A stretch of DNA of 64,000 bases, taken from positions 14,159,501-14,223,500 of the forward strand of contig JAPVLO010000001.1 of assembly GCA_027257055.1 (NCBI GenBank), read 5' to 3'. Shown here one piece after another: positions 25,930-37,245 of the stretch. The position numbers were made by a program, and so were the translations under genes. The notes below the pieces were generated by a model that had not been told where the DNA came from, did not search any database, and worked only from the letters and a program-made list of their open reading frames with translations. Numbering within the stretch: position 1 is the first letter of the stretch; each line of letters starts with the position of its first letter. The stretch is from Cephalopachus bancanus (Eukaryota; Chordata; Mammalia; Primates; Tarsiidae).

Positions 25930-26725
25930 CACAATATCCGCATATCCCTGGCCGCCAGTGAGGCTGAGCACTTTTGCATGTGTCTGTTGGCCCTTTGGAT
26001 ATTCTCTCTGTGATCTGCCAGCTGGAGTCTTGTACCCATTTTTCTATGGGGTTATCTGTCTTCATACTGGGGAGCGCCTCACATTCTGAATACAAGTCCC
26101 TGTCTGGTCATACATGTTGGAAATGCCTTTCCTGTCTCTCTAGGTCGTCCTTACTATCTTCAGGCTGTCCTGTGATAAGTTGAGGTCCTAAATTTTTTTT
26201 TTTTTTTTTTTTGAGTTGGAGTCTCACTCGGTCGCCCAGACTGGAGTGCAGCGGCCGCTCCCGGCCACCGCAGCCTCGACCTGCTGGGCTCCGGCGATCC
26301 TTCCACCTCAACCTTCCAAGTAGTTGAAATTACAGGCGCGCGCTACCACGCCCGGCTGATTTTTTTTTTTTGATTTATTGTAGAGATGAGGTATCGCTGC
26401 CCAGGCGGGTCTCGAACCCGCGGGCTCAGGCAATCCACTCACCTCAGCCTCCCAAAGGCGCGGGATTACAGGCTGAGCCACCGAGCCCGGCTGAGGTCCT
26501 AAATTTTAATGCGGTCCAATTGATCTGTATTTTTGTGGCTAATGCTTTCCCAAACTCATTCATTACTTTTGGATTTTACTACAGAATCTGTTGTATTTTC
26601 TGTATATGAAATCATGTCATCCGCCAATAATGATGGTTTTACATCTTCCCTTTTAGTCCTTATACTTTTTTTTTAACTTTATTGTACTGGGACATACTGA
26701 ATCATCATATTAAATCAGGACATGT
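25930..26725 (-). mobile_element. L1 fragment, antisense, rearranged and split by an Alu
   Basis: Antisense L1 motifs: 'catgtgtctgttggccctt', 'gatctgtatttttgtggcta', 'gaaatcatgtcatccgcc'. The last belongs to a part of ORF2 well upstream of the first two, so there is an internal deletion. An Alu sits at 26196-26491. Confidence 0.75.
26196..26491 (-). mobile_element. Alu, young subfamily, antisense
   Basis: Flanked by tgaggtcctaaatttt (26181 and 26492) within the L1. Very close in sequence to the Alus at 16448 and 39727. Confidence 0.95.
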
Positions 26726-27167
26726 TTATCAACCTCTTACGTAGTGCATAGACTTCACCCAGAAGCTTTGAAATGGATTTCCGAACCCCCACAAGCTGTT
26801 TTCAGAACCCAAGTTCACTTTTCACAGTGTACAATCCCCAGAATAGCTTTCTGAACTATCTTTGAATAGAAGATGCCAGGGGAAACCATTTTCCAAGACC
26901 TTCTCATCTTTAATTAGGTTTAGGTCAGAGATTCAAATGCAAGAGAGAAGTAAGTTGAGAGCAGGTGACAGTGACACCAATAATGAATGTGGCAACTCCC
27001 TTTCTTACATAGCACGTATTTTTCCTCCTCTCTCCTTCTGTCCTCCTGAGTCTGAATGTCAATTGTGGTAGACAATGTTCCTAAAAAGACGGGTGCAGGC
27101 AGATAGAAGGCAAGGCAAAAATGGGCTCACAGAAATTTAGGTTTATCCAGCTTTCCAATTTGTTAAC
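26726..27167. other. Unique intronic sequence
   Basis: No repeat or exon recognised. Confidence 0.4.
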
Positions 27168-27445
<278 letters not shown>

Positions 27446-28632
27446 TAGTCTGTTAACTTTTAATAGAAGAATCACCCAATATGTGACCTTTAGTAGAAGC
27501 ATCACTTTCTGTGTTTATACCACATGGGACCATCCCTTAAGAGTTGTGTTTTGAAAGCTAACCGCTGAGTCTTTCCAGTAGTGCCTGGTTTTCTAAGTAA
27601 TTGGCTCTAAACATTTCTAATGGCAACAGTCTCCAATGCACACCTACCTCAGCAAAAGTGAGAGCACCATCAAGCTCTCCACGATCTAAACACAGTGACA
27701 TTTCCAGAAGCCCAGATTCCCATGGCCAGCTATGTAAGTTGTATCTATGAGCTGGTGAGAAGTGCATACAGGAGGCATCCCAGCCTTCCAGGGTTGCACA
27801 GGGTCAGCCCAGCTGGCTTCCGGAAAGGACACATTTTACCAACAATAGGGGTGGTGACAGCTGGGGGGTCTGCAGCTGGGCCTGTGGTCAACTCCATCAC
27901 CCTCAGTGTCCGAGAAATCCCCAGTTCTGCCCCCATTCCGCCCTGACTTCTGACCCCTCCAGGGGTGCAGCGGCCACCTGGGACCCTGACCCTGTCACTC
28001 ACGCTACTTGGGGCTACATCTCTTCGGATGCTGGCTGCCTCGGTTCTGTCTCCAGGCAGAAGTGCACGTCACATCTTCATGAAAGGTGACTTCCCTCTCT
28101 TTGTTCATAAAATCCAAGATGCTACAGCCTCTGGGCTCTTGGAAAACATCCCCACTGTCCCTTGTGGCACTGATGTCTTGGGACCCAGTGTCAGTGCCAC
28201 AGCCAACCTGCCTTGTCCAAGCCCAGACCGATCAGTTTCCAGTGATGGTGGGAGCAGTTGAGATCTGTCCCTCTCTGTCCTGGGGTGCACATTCTTGTAC
28301 CTGCAGAATCTTCAGGGCAGGTTCCCTTCCCACCTCTATCTCTGATTCTCTTCACAAAAGCCAGTTTCTCAGGGCACTTTTTCATCTCCTGAAATCATGT
28401 TCTAACTTCCCTAAAATGGGTTACGACTGAGGTGTCCCCACCAAGCAAGCCGTCAGTGACCCTGAGACTCACTGTGGTCCCGTTCTGACACGCCCATGGT
28501 GACAACCACTCCCATCAGGGCGTGACCACTGGCATCTGAATTCCTTTCCCTGTTCCTGTGCTTTCATCGTAGCCCTTGGACAGCCACAGCTACTCTACTG
28601 TATAATTGTGGTTATGAATAATAAGAGTTCTT
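27446..28632. other. Unique intronic sequence
   Basis: No repeat or exon recognised. Confidence 0.5.
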
Positions 28633-28922
28633 GGCCGGGCACAGTGGCTCACACCTGTAATCCCAGCACCTTGGGCGGCGGAGGTGCGAGGATTGCCTGA
28701 GTCCAGGGGTTCCCCAGCCTGGGCAACTTGGTGAGATTTTGTCTCTGCAATAAATCAAGAAAAATTAGCTGGGTGTGGTGGCACGTACCTGTAGTTCCAG
28801 CTACTTGGGAGGCTGAGGAGGAAGGATCGCCTGAGCTCAGCAGGTCGGAGGCTGCAGTAGCCATAGTGTGCCACTGCACTTAAGCCTGGATGACAGAGTG
28901 AGATCCTGACTCAAAAAAAAAA
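28633..28922 (+). mobile_element. Alu
   Basis: Flanked by aagagttct on both sides (about 28623 and 28923). Confidence 0.92.
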
Positions 28923-28930
28923 AAGAGTTC

Positions 28931-29233
28931 TTTTTTTTTTTTGAGTGGAGTCTCACTCTGTTGCCCAGACTGGAGTGCAGTGGCCGCTCCTGGCCACCAC
29001 AGCCTCGATCTGCTGGGCTCCGGCGATCCTTCCGCCTCAGCCTTCCGAGTAGCTGGAACTACAGGCGCGCGCTACCACACCCGGCTAATTTTTTTTTTTT
29101 TTTTTTTTGATTTATTGTAGAGACAAGGTCTCACCAAGTTGCCCAAGCAGGTCTCAAACCCGCGGGCTCAGGCAATCCAGTCACCTCAGCCTCCCAAGGC
29201 ACGGGATTACAGGCTGAGCCACCGAGCCCAGCT
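28931..29233 (-). mobile_element. Alu, antisense, abutting the previous Alu tail to tail
   Basis: Inserted at the right-hand repeat of the preceding Alu. Has ccaagcaggtctcaaacccgc, intermediate between old and young subfamilies. The two A-tails face each other (A run, then T run). Confidence 0.92.
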
Positions 29234-29239
29234 GAGCTC

Positions 29240-29400
29240 CTGTCATATAATACAATTTCCTATCACGGCCTAGACCCTGGCTATGCACTTTACACACATG
29301 GCCACACGTGACTTCGTGTTAACCCTATAATATTGCCCCCATCTCACAGAGAGGGAAACCAAGTCTAGGAAGTCAATTGGCTGGTGGGGTTGATGCCGTC
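29240..29400 (+). mobile_element. MIR SINE remnant
   Basis: Motifs ctatgcactttacacaca, tgcccccatctcacagag and agggaaaccaagtct follow the MIR order. Confidence 0.65.
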
Positions 29401-29573
29401 CATGCAGCCAGACTCTAGCACTCGCTCTGCGTTCCTGCTTGATCACATCAGAAGTCACGATTATGGTGTTTGCTTCCAGGGCCTGGGGATGTGAGGCGTG
29501 TGTCCCGCAAGGTGCCCAGAACACTGCCTGAACACAGAGGCATTTAATAAAAATGTATGGCAGGCCAGGCACA

Positions 29574-29870
29574 GCGGCTCACACCAGTCGTCCTAGCACT
29601 TTGGGAGGCTGAGGCCGGAGGGTTGCTTGAGGTTGGGAGTGTGAGACCAGCTTGGTCAACATACCAAGACCCTGAATCTACAAACACATAAAAATTTAAA
29701 ATGAATGATCATAATGGTGCCTGTGGTCCCAGTTACTTGGGGGAGGGGGGGTGATCAAGCTGGGAGGATCACTGGAGCCCAGGAGTTCAAGGCTGCAGTG
29801 AGCTATGATCTCACCACTGCACTCCAGACTGGGCAACAGAGCGAGACCCTCTCTAGAAAAATAAATAAGT
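29574..29870 (+). mobile_element. Alu
   Basis: Old dimer. Its 3' end (gcgagaccctctctag plus tail) is copied in inverted orientation near 32270-32310, so it predates that duplication. Confidence 0.9.
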
Positions 29871-30345
29871 AAATAAATCTGAGTAACACACTGCATGGTT
29901 AGCACCACTCTTTGAGGCTGAATAACAAATGCCAGTAGGTAGGACTTTAAAATAGACCCTCCTGAGAGTCAATCAGGAGCCGTGACTCTTAACCTTGACA
30001 TTCAAAAAGGATAATCTAGCTTTTTTTGTTGTTTGAGTCAGAGTCTCACTCTGTTGCCCAGGCTGCAGTGCAGTGGCACAATCATGGCTACTACTAGCCA
30101 GACTCAAGCAATCCTTCCGCCTCAGCCTTCCAAGTAGCTGGAACTACAGGCATGTACCACCACGCCCAGCCAGTGTTTTGATTTATTGTAGAGACAAGGT
30201 CTCACCAAGTTGTCCAGGCTGGTCTCGAACTCCTGGACTCAGGCAATCCTTTTGCCCCCGCCTCCCAAAGTGCTGGGATGACAGGCGTGAGCCACTGCAC
30301 CTGGCAGGACCTAGCTTTTGAAGCCCTTGTTTGGGCTACATTCCG
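29820..30345 (+). repeat. Inverted-duplication block C (interrupted by an Alu)
   Basis: Matches 32085-32310 in reverse: shared landmarks are tgcatggtta, gaggctga, atgccagtaggt, tagaccctcc, gacattcaaa and tagcttttgaag. The Alu at 30021-30309 is absent from the other copy. Confidence 0.8.
30021..30309 (-). mobile_element. Alu, antisense
   Basis: Flanked by ctagctttt on both sides (about 30016 and 30311). The inverted copy near 32100 has this target once, without the Alu. Confidence 0.93.
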
Positions 30346-30651
30346 TGGTGGGCGTCTAGGCCATTTTTACTTTCAGCAAAATTCAGGTTTCACACTTGGG
30401 AGCCAGAGTCCATTTCCCTCATGCCATCACAGGCATGGAGCACTCATTCAAGATATTTATGAGCTGAACACATTCTTCCCTTGCATGTAGACTTATAATC
30501 TAAGAAACTTGGGGGGGAAAACCTCAGTGAGGAATATAGTGAAAAGGGTCGAGATACTTCCAATGTGTCTCTAAGAAAACATATTATGCAGCCAGTATGT
30601 AAGAATGAATTGTGTATGAAGAGCTTTCAGTAGAATGGATAAATGTTTAAT
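30346..30651. other. Unique intronic sequence
   Basis: No repeat or exon recognised. Confidence 0.4.
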
Positions 30652-30944
30652 TTTTTTTTTTTTTTGGAGTGGAGTCTCACTCTGTCACCCAGACTGGAGT
30701 GCAGTGGCCACTCCCGGCCACCGCAGCCTCGACCTGCTGGGCTCTGGCGATCCTTCCGCCTCAGCATTCCAAGTAGCTGGAACTACGGGCGCGCACTACC
30801 ATGCCCGGCTAATTTTTTGATTTATTGTGTAGATGAGATCTCACCAAGTTGCCCAGGTGGGTCTCAAACCCCGTGGGCTCAGTCAATCCACTCACCTCAG
30901 CCTCCCAAAGCGCGGGATTACAGACTGAGCCACTGAGCCCAGCT
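30652..30944 (-). mobile_element. Alu, antisense
   Basis: Flanked by atgtttaat (30643-30651 and 30945-30953). Confidence 0.95.
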
Positions 30945-31035
30945 ATGTTTAATGTTAAGAAAAAATAAGGATGCAAAATTGTGTGTGAAGTGTGATCTGA
31001 GTTATATAAGGGGAATAAAAAAAACCCAGAAGTTA

Positions 31036-31560
31036 CTTACAAAAAATCATGTATTTATTCTTACATGCTTAAACTTCAGTCACCTTCAAGGTACTCTCTG
31101 TTTAATGCAATACACCTATTGAGAGGCTTTTTTCCATGGCTCAGAACAGTTTTTGAACTCATCCATTTTGGATGCCTTGTAGTGCTTCTGCCATTTTTTG
31201 TTTCACCTCTTTCACATCGGCAAGACATTTCCTTTGAGGACTTTTTTCATCCAGAGAAACAAAAAAAGTTGCCTGTGTGAAATTGGGTGAATAGAGAGGT
31301 TGGGTCATGGGGGTCATGCTGTTTTTGGTCCAAAACTGCTGGACACTTAGTATGATGTGGGCTGGTGCACTTGTAAATTACCCATCATGAAATGGGCAAA
31401 TGCACTGAAAGAATCTCCAAAAAAAATCACAGAAGCCGAATGCCGCCTCTCACAACGATGCTAGTTGGTACGCAGATGCCGATGCGTTCCTAGAACACTA
31501 GCCTGGCAGGGGAAGCCTGGACTCCAAGGGTCCCACCCTCCAAAGGATAATTCTGGGTTT
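31036..31560 (-). mobile_element. Mariner-type transposase relic, copy 1
   Basis: Translating the minus strand across frameshifts gives pieces typical of the C-terminal half of Tc1/mariner transposases: SAPAH, then KNSMTPM, then YSPNF where the family usually has YSPDL (the catalytic Asp region), then ADVKEVKQKMAEAL and FKNC. Stops and frameshifts make it non-functional. The same 5' end and layout occur at 36745-37245. Confidence 0.7.
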
Positions 31561-31651
31561 TTCAGGTCTCCTCATATAGAAATAAACATGAGAGGAAAGA
31601 TGCTCAGTGTTCTCTGCCCAAAGTGAGAACACTATTTCTGTGCTGACTGAA

Positions 31652-31721
31652 TTATAGTGACGGCTTTGAACAAGCCAGAGTGGACACTGGGGACAAGAAA
31701 CAGGAGGTCAGCCACCACTTT
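31652..31721 (+). repeat. Inverted-duplication block A
   Basis: 70 bases (ttatagtgacggctttgaac ... cagccaccactt) that recur reverse-complemented at 32492-32561 with few mismatches. Confidence 0.92.
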
Positions 31722-31796
31722 GAGCACCACTTACTGATTCAGCCCTGTCCACCCATCAGGTCACTGCTCAGCTGAGGAAGACAAAGATGAAGAGAC

Positions 31797-32034
31797 TGGG
31801 ACCCAGCCCCAGGTGACTGTGACTGTCTGTCTGTCCCTTACCTGTGCTGCCATCCTTATCCCTGAGCTTCTGTCCTCTGTGGAGGCTGAGTCCCTAGCCT
31901 GTGTCCCTATACACAAGGTAGCCATGAACCTGCTTACTCGTAGACACCATTATTGTGGTCTAAGGGAAGACTCTGGAACAGGGTCATCAGGACATAACTC
32001 AAGTATGTTCAGACGTGCACATGGTGATATATTC
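31797..32034 (+). repeat. Inverted-duplication block B
   Basis: About 238 bases, reverse-complemented at 32626-32863. The end tgggacccagccccagg matches perfectly over 17 bases. Confidence 0.92.
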
Positions 32035-32084
32035 ATAAAGGATTAAATGCAGGCCACGTCTGGTGCACTTGACAAATAGACAAA

Positions 32085-32310
32085 CAAGCAAAGAAGGTCT
32101 TCAAAAGCTAGGTCAGTCTTTGAATGTCCCGGTTAGGAGTCACAGCTCCTAACTGACTCCCTGGAGGGTCTACTTTGAAGCCCAACCTACTGGCATATAC
32201 TACTCAGCCTCAGAGAGCAGCATTAACCATGCATGTGTGTCTCACAGAGTTATTTACTTATTCATTTTTAGAGAGACAGGTGGGTCTCGCTGCCTGGGCT
32301 TTTTCTGTCT
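32085..32310 (-). repeat. Inverted-duplication block C', including an Alu 3' end
   Basis: Reverse complement of block C. It runs into a stump of the Alu found intact at 29574, and keeps the insertion site of the 30021 Alu empty. It contains a perfect 8-base hairpin, gttaggag-tcacag-ctcctaac. Confidence 0.8.
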
Positions 32311-32491
32311 CCCTGTGCTTAGGTACAGTTGGTCATTGATCCTGCAGTCAGCTGTCTGCTGGCCTCTTCTCAGGAGCTGAGGCCTGCTGGGGTCCCACCC
32401 ACCACCTGCTGCCGGATTTTTCCCCAGGAACAGTATACACCTGCCCGGGTCTCCAAATTCAAATGATTCCTAAGATCTCTTCGTGATGCCC

Positions 32492-32561
32492 TAAGTGGTG
32501 GCTGACCTCCTGTTTCTGGTCCCCAGTGTCCCCTCTGGCTTGTCCAAAGCCATCACTATAA
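32492..32561 (-). repeat. Inverted-duplication block A'
   Basis: Reverse complement of 31652-31721. Confidence 0.92.
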
Positions 32562-32625
32562 CTGGGCTTGGTGACCCACCTCCAAAGAGGTGACATTTTA
32601 CTCTCCAACACGAAGAATAAAAAAA

Positions 32626-32863
32626 GAATATATTGCCATGTGCATGTCTGGACGTACTTGAGTTATGTCATGACGATCCTTTCCCAGAGTCCTCCCTTAG
32701 ACCACAGTAATGGTGTGCATGAGTAAGCAGGTTCATGGCTACCTTCTGCATAGGGACACAGGCTGGGGACTCGGCCTCCACAGAGGACAGAAGCTCAAGG
32801 ATCAGGATGGCAGCACAGGTAAGGGACAGACAGACAGTCACAGTCACCTGGGGCTGGGTCCCA
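32626..32863 (-). repeat. Inverted-duplication block B'
   Basis: Reverse complement of 31797-32034. Confidence 0.92.
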
Positions 32864-33189
32864 GATACACACCGTTCTGAGTCTGAGTTTATGGGATTCC
32901 TTTCTTCCAAAGGGTTTAAGCCGCTCCCTATCCATGTCTCCTTATCCCCAACACACGGATATGGAATAAGACTGGGAGTCAGGTTACTATGGCAAGCAGA
33001 GTTCAAAGGTCACCATGAAATCCTGGAAGCCTGTCTGCTTATGCTGCTCTTTGCACAAGAAAAAACATGATTAACTTCTGTTAGCAGGGCAAGACCGTCC
33101 CAGTCTCACTTTAGGCAGTCACACTGCTGCTGCTAAGTTGTCTTTCCACCCAGAGTGGATACACGTGAAAAAGTAAAAACTAGAAAAGT

Positions 33190-33478
33190 GGCCGGGCTCA
33201 GTGGCTCAGCCTGTCATCCCAGCACCTTAGGAGGCCAAGATGAGAGGATTGCCTGAGCCCACGGGTTCAAGACTAGCCTGGGCCACTGAGTGAGACCTCG
33301 TTTCTACAATAAATCAAAAAATTAGCCGGGCATGGTGGCATGCGTCTGTAGTTCCGGCTACTTGGAAGGCTGAGGGAAGGATCGCCTGGAGCCCAACAGG
33401 TTGAGGCTGCAGTGGCCATGAGCATGCCACTGCACTCCAGCCTGGGCAACAGAGTAAGACTCTGACTCAAAAAAAAAA
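33190..33478 (+). mobile_element. Alu
   Basis: Starts ggccgggctcagtggctcag, with acaataaatcaaaaaatta at the arm junction. Confidence 0.93.
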
Positions 33479-33600
33479 GACTTACAAACGTTCCAGAGAC
33501 TGGCCATGAAAAGAGTTCCTTCATGATGGTTTGAACAATATCACAAAGTGCATAGCACTATTTTATACCTTAGAATTGTTACTACTCTTAAGAAACTAGG

Positions 33601-33897
33601 CTGGGCTTGTTTGCTCAGCCTGTCATCCCAGCACTTTGGAAGGCCGAGGTGAGTGGATTGCCTGAGCCTGCAGGTTCGAGACCAGCCCTGGCAACTTGGC
33701 GAGACCTCGTCTCTACAATAAAAAATAAAAAAATTAGTGGGGCGTGACGGTGTGCGCCTGTAGTTCCGGCTACTTGGAAAGCTGAGGTGGAAGGATCACT
33801 GGAGCCCAGCAGGTCGACACTCGGGTGGCTGTGAGCATGCCCCTGCCCTCCAGCCTGGGCGATGGAGTGAGACTCCAACTCAAAAAAAAAAAAAAAA
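33601..33897 (+). mobile_element. Alu
   Basis: Ends gagactccaactc plus a long pure A tail. Same subfamily features as the previous element. Confidence 0.93.
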
Positions 33898-34795
33898 AGC
33901 TAGAAAAGCTTGCAGCTGTGTGTAGTCCCAGAGTTTTTTCTGTTTTTAACATTTCGGGTCTCTTGGTTGTTCCGATTTATTTTCTCCACTCTTCTGGCAC
34001 ATATCAATGTAGAGAATTAAGAATCGACCGTTTCCTCTTTTCCTGGAAAATATTCTAATGACCCCCTTCGATAATGAGTCTGATTGTCTCCAGCATAACC
34101 AACCTTTTATGAACATGCGGGGAATTATAACGGCGCTACCCTCGGAAAGTCGAATATAATGGTACTATTCATGGAAACAGATGGATTTTTTTTAATGGAA
34201 AGTGAATATCAAAATGAAGTTGAACAAGTAAGTTTTTACAGGGTCCTTGAAACAAAATACATCTTAGAGGAGGCCTAGGCAGTGCAATAACAATTACTGT
34301 GGTTCCCAGGAGCACCTGGGATCCCCTTCCCCCAGAGGCTGGGCTTCCTCCACGAATCCTACAGCAACCTGGCCAGGTGGGCCTGATTTTATCTGGAAAG
34401 AGAGTAAACATCCCATGGTTCCCTTTCCTGGAGAAAGCAGGTTCCTTCTGGTCTGCATCAGGGTTTTGCTGGAGTTGGGGAGACACAACAGGGGTGTCAG
34501 TGGGTGGTGTCTCATCTATAAATGGCTCATCTGGGCGCTTCCCTCCAAGGGTGTTTGAACACAGCACACACAAGACTTCAAACCCAGAGCGCCTGCTTCC
34601 TGAGCTTTTGCTTCTCAGCAGCGAAGATGCTCGGCGGCCTTAAGTGTAGGCGGTTCACCTGCCCTCCCTCCAAAGCACCTTAGTGAGACAAGGGACCATG
34701 CAGGCCATGGGCTGGTTTCGTTTGGAAGGCTCACTCCCAGGGGGCCTGGGTGTGCCTTTGGGGGACGCTCACGCCGGTCCCCATGTGGGCTACAG
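33898..34795. other. Unique intronic sequence
   Basis: No repeat or exon recognised. Confidence 0.45.
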
Positions 34796-35117
34796 CAGCA
34801 GTTCCCAAATGCTGCTCTGGGTCCCAGTGCTGGGTAGCCACAAAGCTTTCAGGGGTGTAAGGAAAAATGAAGGAAAGAAGTGAGGCGCACAAAGTCTGCG
34901 CCTGTCTGTCTAGGACACACACACATAGATGCTTGGACTGTTTTGCACACACCGCGCGTGTAAGAGTATGCTCACCACACGCACACACTGACGTCTCCAA
35001 GCAGCTGATGCAGTCCTGGCGCCACTGATGTGCGCTTCTGGAATGGAGCTCAGGCACTGGTATTTTTGGAAACACCCAAGAGGATGGTTGACCTGCAGCC
35101 AACTTTGGAAACCACTG
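34796..35117. mobile_element. hAT-type DNA transposon, about 320 bases
   Basis: Ends are inverted: cagcagttcccaaa on the left and tttggaaaccactg on the right, the pattern of hAT-Charlie MITEs. Candidate 8-base duplications are degenerate (ggctacag / ggctggtg). Confidence 0.6.
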
Positions 35118-35610
35118 GGCTGGTGCAAAAGACACGGTGCCCGGCTATTTAGAGCAGTAGAAGGAAGACTTCTAAAAGACTGTCTTGGCCAAAAAGAGCC
35201 TGTGAGGGCCCACAGCTGATGGACAGTGGAGTCCAGAGCCTCAGGCAGACCCCAGAGCGGTCCAGCCGCCTGTGCCCCGGGCCAAGAGCATCGTGGGCTT
35301 CCAGGAAGCTCCCAGCGGGAAGCCGAGGTGAAGCTTACCTGAGTCAGAAGGCAGATGGGCTGGTGGCGGGTCACCGGGGTGCCTTGGAATTCGCAAAGCG
35401 TGGTGCAGGCCTTGAGGTCCCCACCTAGCCACACCCCAGCGGTGCAAAAGCGCCCGCTCTGAGGCTGACCACACAGACACCAGAGCTTATAAGAATCCAC
35501 AATGTTCATGTTCCAGGAAAGTCCCTGCAGTGGGTTCAGCTGTGTGTGTCTGTGTCCCCAAGACATTTTTTTGGGACAGCTTAGGGAAAAGCAAACATTT
35601 TAACTGTTAA
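35118..35610. other. Unique intronic sequence
   Basis: No repeat or exon recognised. The long minus-strand open frame overlapping here has no recognisable domain. Confidence 0.45.
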
Positions 35611-35623
35611 AAATAGAGCGTTG

Positions 35624-35927
35624 AGGCCAGGCGTGTGGCTGATGCTTATAATCCCAGCACTTTGTGGAAGGCTGAGACCGGAGGATCGCTTGAGCCCAGA
35701 AGTTGGAGACTAGTCTGCGCAATATAGTGAGACCTCATCTATACAAAAATAAAATAAATTAGCCAAGCATTGCCCTGCTTGTCTATAGTTCCAGCTACTC
35801 GGGAAGCTGAGGCGGGAGGATTGCTTGAGGCCCGGAAGTTGAGGCTGCTGTGAGCTATGATGGCAACACTGCACAATAACCACTGCAATAGAGCAGACCT
35901 TGTCTCTTAAAAAAATAAATAAATAAA
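35624..35927 (+). mobile_element. Alu, first of a head-to-tail pair
   Basis: Older dimer ending aaaaaataaataaataaa directly before a younger Alu. The outer repeat aaaatagagc occurs at about 35610 and 36211. Confidence 0.92.
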
Positions 35928-36214
35928 GCCGGGCTCAGTGGCTCAGCCTGTAATCCCGCGCCTTTGGGAGGCTGAGGTGAGTGGATTGCCTGAGCCCGCA
36001 GGTTCGAGACCCGCCTGGGCAGCGAGACCTCATCTCTACAATAAATCAAAAAATCTGCCCGGTGTGGTAGCGCGCACCTGTGATTCCGGCTACTCGGAAG
36101 GCTGAGGCGGAAGGATCGCCGGAGCCCAGCAGGTCGAGGCTGCGGTGGCCGGGAGCGGCCCCTGCACTCCAGTCTGGGCGACAGAGTGAGACTCCAACTC
36201 AAAAAAAAAAAAAA
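35928..36214 (+). mobile_element. Alu, young subfamily, second of the pair
   Basis: Starts gccgggctcagtggctcag and has cccgcaggttcgagacccgc in the left arm and the shortened gggcagcgagacc. Confidence 0.95.
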
Positions 36215-36286
36215 ATAGAGCAGTGGTACTTGTGAAGATTAAATGTAGCCCGCTACCTGAAAATGCTTTTCAAAGTAAGCAGTGTG

Positions 36287-36432
36287 GGGTGGGATTGGTA
36301 GTTGAGGGAAACTGCTGGGGGAGGGAGTGGCATACCTCATCAACAAGGGTGTCTGCATGATCAATGTTTGTATACCTAAACCTGAAATGTACCCCACACC
36401 TTTATAGTAAAAAATTAAAATTAAAAAAAAAG
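36287..36432 (+). mobile_element. Short retroposon with 'tgatcaatgtttgtatacct', copy 2
   Basis: About 146 bases including the A-rich tail, flanked by aaagtaagcag(t/c)gtg (36272-36286 and 36433-36447). Same core and left end as 21598-21763. Confidence 0.8.
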
Positions 36433-36447
36433 AAAGTAAGCAGCGTG

Positions 36448-36744
36448 ATACCAAAAGCTTGAAGTTACCGTTGGTGTCGCTTTGTTGATTCAAGAGGCTA
36501 CGAGTGTGATTCATTGGCTTTCTAGAACCACACATGGTACATTCCGAATGGGCCATCTACTGTGACCACTCTAAGGACTGAGTGTTGCTGACTTATGTCC
36601 TCAAGTGATTTTTAAATTAGATCTTTTCATGAGTCCTTCCTGAGAAAGCGTTCCGTGCATTTTATATTCTAGAAATATTTACACGTTGGTTCTAATAAAA
36701 AGTGTCTCCCATCAGTTTAAGGGGCCCCCCAAAGCCCAGAATTC
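36448..36744. other. Unique intronic sequence
   Basis: No repeat or exon recognised. Confidence 0.4.
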
Positions 36745-37245
36745 ATTTTTTTAAAATTGTGTATTTATTCTTACATGCTTACATTTCAGTCACCTTGCAA
36801 TACACCTCTCCAGACGCTTTTTCCGCTGCTCAAAACAGTTTTTGAACTTGTCAATTGTGATGCCTTTTAGTGCTCCTGCTGTTTTTTGTTACCTTGGCAA
36901 AATGTTTCCCTTTGAGGACTTTTTCATCCAGAGAAGCAAAAAAAGTCAATCTGGATGAGATCTGGGGCATGGGGAGGATGGGGCATGGGAGTCATGTTGT
37001 TTTTGGTCCAAAAACCTCTGAACACGCTCAGCATGGTGTGGGCAGGTGCTCTCATAAATCACCCAGCGAGAAATGGGGAAACACACTGAAAGAATCTCCA
37101 AAAAAAAGTCACTGAAGCCAAGCCAGTCTCTCACAGCAAAGCTAGCTGGTTACACAGATGCCAGTGGGTTCCTAGAACACTCTCCTGGTGGGGGAAGCCT
37201 GTACTACAAGGGACCCACCCTCCAGAAGACAATTCCGGGCTTGGG
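36745..37245 (-). mobile_element. Mariner-type transposase relic, copy 2
   Basis: Co-linear with 31036-31560 over its whole length. The minus strand gives APAHTMLSVF, WTKNNMTPMPHPP and APDLIQIDFF, the last resembling the family's third catalytic Asp region. Frameshifted and truncated. Confidence 0.72.

Noticed and set aside
34910..35566. 218-codon minus-strand open frame
   Set aside because: It partly covers a hAT-like element and has no recognisable domain or splice context.
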